The notes under the pieces were generated by a model, which worked only from the letters and a program-made list of their open reading frames with translations, made no database searches and was not told the DNA's origin. Position numbers and translations under genes: made by a program. Below, piece by piece: positions 3,406-5,177 of a stretch of DNA of 5,177 nt. Numbering within the stretch: position 1 is the first letter of the stretch; each line of letters begins with the position of its first letter. The stretch comes from Lachnospiraceae bacterium UBA3643 (lineage in GTDB: Bacteria; Bacillota; Clostridia; Lachnospirales; Lachnospiraceae). The DNA lies in contig DFKO01000191.1 in assembly GCA_002373855.1 (NCBI GenBank), positions 1 to 5,177 on the forward strand, read 5' to 3'.

Positions 3406-5177
3406 ATGCCGAGAGGATCAGTAACAGAATTTTTTAAAGACGAGCAAATAACAACCGAATATTCAAATGCTTACCGTAATGCCGGATTTAACAGTGATTC
3501 AAAAAGATCAAGAGGACCGTTTGTAATGTATCTTTTATCTGAGAAAGGGTTATCATATTCCCAGATTAAGGAATGGGACAACGGAACCCTTGAGAATCCG
3601 ACAAAGGATCAGATGAAGAGTTATTTTCATGATTTTTATGACAGCCTCATCGAGAATCCGGTTTATGATTATGATGAAAAACACAATAGAAAAACCCGAC
3701 CGGATGCGGCAAAAAATGCTGCTGTTTTCGGTAAATGGGTAGCAGGAGCCGTTGGTAAGATAATCACAGAGAAGATTCCTTCAAAGGATTTTATAAAGAA
3801 GCCGGGTGATGCTTTTGATTATCTTGATATGTTTCCTGAATTTGGTGTTTATGTAAAAGATATTGTTCAGGAATACGCCCAGTTATGGAAAGACCCTGCC
3901 ACTTCAGGTCCCGTTATAGATGCAATGGGCGAGGAAAACATGGCGAATTTCAGCAAGGTTGAGCTTTTGGCAAATTGTATCGGCTCCTTTCAGGATTTAG
4001 CAAATAAAGGCGATAAATATAAAGCATTTATTTACCCGAAGCTCATGGAATTCATCGATCACGTCCAGGGAAAAAGCTTTGAGGAGCTTGATAATCAGGT
4101 ATTGGCAGATACATATTTCGAATTGTTCGCAATATATACAAACGCACCCCAAATAGTAGGTGATAAAGAAGCCAATGACAAGAAATATACTGATTTCTTA
4201 AACGGAAAGGAACCGGAATTTGATATCAATGATGTGAAGTTTACATCGATGTATTCAAATAAGCAGGTTAATTACAATGAAGCTGCTTTGGAAGTAAAGG
4301 ATATCAAACTTGACACATCATCTGATGTATACAGACTTGAAAAAACAGATTTTACCAAAGGGCAGTCCGAAGAAAAGATAAAGGGTCTCATGCAGGCAAT
4401 ACCGGATGGTTTTGAATACAGCAAGGATGTCTCACAGGATGTCAAGGATGCCGTGCATGAGCTCTATGTAAATACGGCATGCAACCTTTACAGCTATTAT
4501 TCATGTATAGCAAACAACGATATGGGCAAAAAGGTGACCGATCTTATCATGGTCGACGGACAGCCTCTTTCATCTATCGTAAAAGATAAATTCAAGGATG
4601 CGGATCTGACGGATGAGCAGCTTAAGACCGCGATGGAATTTGAATTTGCATCTGTTTTGACAGACAAGAGCAAGAAGGTTGAATATATTCCTTATGCTTA
4701 TAATTTCGTGAAAAAAAACATTGAACAGGTTGCGGAGCCGGTAAAGATCACCCAGTATGATAAGCCGATAAACAGGACATACAATTATTCCGTTGATATA
4801 CTCATGAATCCTCAGAAGGAGGAAAAATATGGCAAAAATCTTCTTGATATACTTAAGTCTGCCGATGATATATATCATACGCTTTACAATGATTCAAACC
4901 GTCTCACCGATTCGTCGGAATTTAAGAGAATGCTCGGATCATTTAAGGAAATGCATGAGCTGTATCAATGCTTTAATGACATGATCCTTGAAGGAGGTCA
5001 GATTAAGGAAGATGATTTCAAAATGCTTGAGACCACCCATGGATACACCAAGGATATGGTTTCTGCACTTATTAAGGAGACCGCAAAGAATTCTGCCGAT
5101 TATATAAATGCCAAGAATGCATCAGGAAAGTACAGATCCTCAGAAAAAGGTAATGACAGACTGTTATGTGCTGCCGG
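3406..5177 (+). CDS. Large uncharacterised cytosolic protein (partial, runs off the end)
   Basis: The frame opens with MPRGSVTEFFKDEQ and stays open for 590 codons to the window edge; the C-terminus is missing. There is no signal peptide and no clear membrane helix. The most apolar stretch, AAVFGKWVAGAVGKII (residues 105-120), contains lysines and looks like a buried or amphipathic helix. The protein is rich in Lys, Asp, Glu, Asn and Tyr and appears largely helical. Local features: an N-terminal block with YLLSEKGLSYSQIKEWDNG (42-60), two nearby LENP/IENP turns (62-65, 82-85), and a middle acidic region. I see no Walker, protease, nuclease, kinase or glycosidase motif, and no family is recognised. 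It has its own promoter and strong ribosome binding site, so it is probably well expressed and independent of the divergent lipoprotein gene. Base and codon use resemble the neighbours, giving no sign of recent transfer. Confidence 0.88.
   Translation, partial: MPRGSVTEFFKDEQITTEYSNAYRNAGFNSDSKRSRGPFVMYLLSEKGLSYSQIKEWDNGTLENPTKDQMKSYFHDFYDSLIENPVYDYDEKHNRKTRPDAAKNAAVFGKWVAGAVGKIITEKIPSKDFIKKPGDAFDYLDMFPEFGVYVKDIVQEYAQLWKDPATSGPVIDAMGEENMANFSKVELLANCIGSFQDLANKGDKYKAFIYPKLMEFIDHVQGKSFEELDNQVLADTYFELFAIYTNAPQIVGDKEANDKKYTDFLNGKEPEFDINDVKFTSMYSNKQVNYNEAALEVKDIKLDTSSDVYRLEKTDFTKGQSEEKIKGLMQAIPDGFEYSKDVSQDVKDAVHELYVNTACNLYSYYSCIANNDMGKKVTDLIMVDGQPLSSIVKDKFKDADLTDEQLKTAMEFEFASVLTDKSKKVEYIPYAYNFVKKNIEQVAEPVKITQYDKPINRTYNYSVDILMNPQKEEKYGKNLLDILKSADDIYHTLYNDSNRLTDSSEFKRMLGSFKEMHELYQCFNDMILEGGQIKEDDFKMLETTHGYTKDMVSALIKETAKNSADYINAKNASGKYRSSEKGNDRLLCAA

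Noticed and set aside
4570..4878. 102-codon minus-strand reading frame inside the long gene
   Set aside because: Shadow of a continuous coding frame on the other strand; no supporting ribosome binding site or domain.

Overview
The window looks like chromosomal DNA from a low-to-moderate-GC, Gram-positive-type bacterium, most plausibly a Clostridia member of the Lachnospiraceae (for example near Butyrivibrio or Pseudobutyrivibrio). This rests on A/T-rich intergenic DNA, a strong AAAGGAG ribosome binding site, a CmpB-type ("ABC-transporter type IV") membrane protein, and a lipoprotein ending in a Ser-Gly-Asn-Ser-Val-Ser-Gly-rich tail. The taxonomic assignment is inference; no rRNA or other marker gene is present.

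Layout: (1) bases 1-38 hold the last codons of an upstream gene, followed by a strong bidirectional hairpin terminator (62-118). (2) Bases 119-294 hold no gene but contain a second long hairpin (147-220) and a likely promoter just after it. (3) Bases 295-2547 form a tightly packed three-gene plus-strand operon with overlapping ends: a class I SAM-dependent methyltransferase, an HD-domain phosphohydrolase-like protein, and a five-helix CmpB-like membrane protein. (4) A small minus-strand lipoprotein gene (2544-3044) converges on the operon so tightly that the two stop codons share the palindrome TTAA, leaving no room for a terminator. (5) The divergent intergenic region (3045-3405) carries a 38-bp tandem duplication, a third long hairpin, A-rich short repeats and a promoter with an inverted repeat over its -35 region. 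(6) From 3406 to the window end runs one long unrecognised plus-strand gene, at least 590 codons, still open at the edge.

The most unusual signal is not a gene. Three long hairpins (62-118, 147-220, 3128-3196) have unrelated stem sequences but share a loop-side core. Hairpins 1 and 3 match at 19 of 20 positions (GCATTGCGGWTAGCTCAGCG, hairpin 1 read on the minus strand). Hairpin 2 keeps the same two 8-base ends around a longer middle. Conserved loops with locally variable stems are the reverse of what ordinary terminators or typical palindromic repeats show. In hairpin 3 one arm is visibly part of the neighbouring tandem repeat, which suggests the other arm arose as an inverted copy.

The three operon proteins have no evident shared pathway. 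Their overlap argues for coupled expression, but a common function cannot be read from the sequence.
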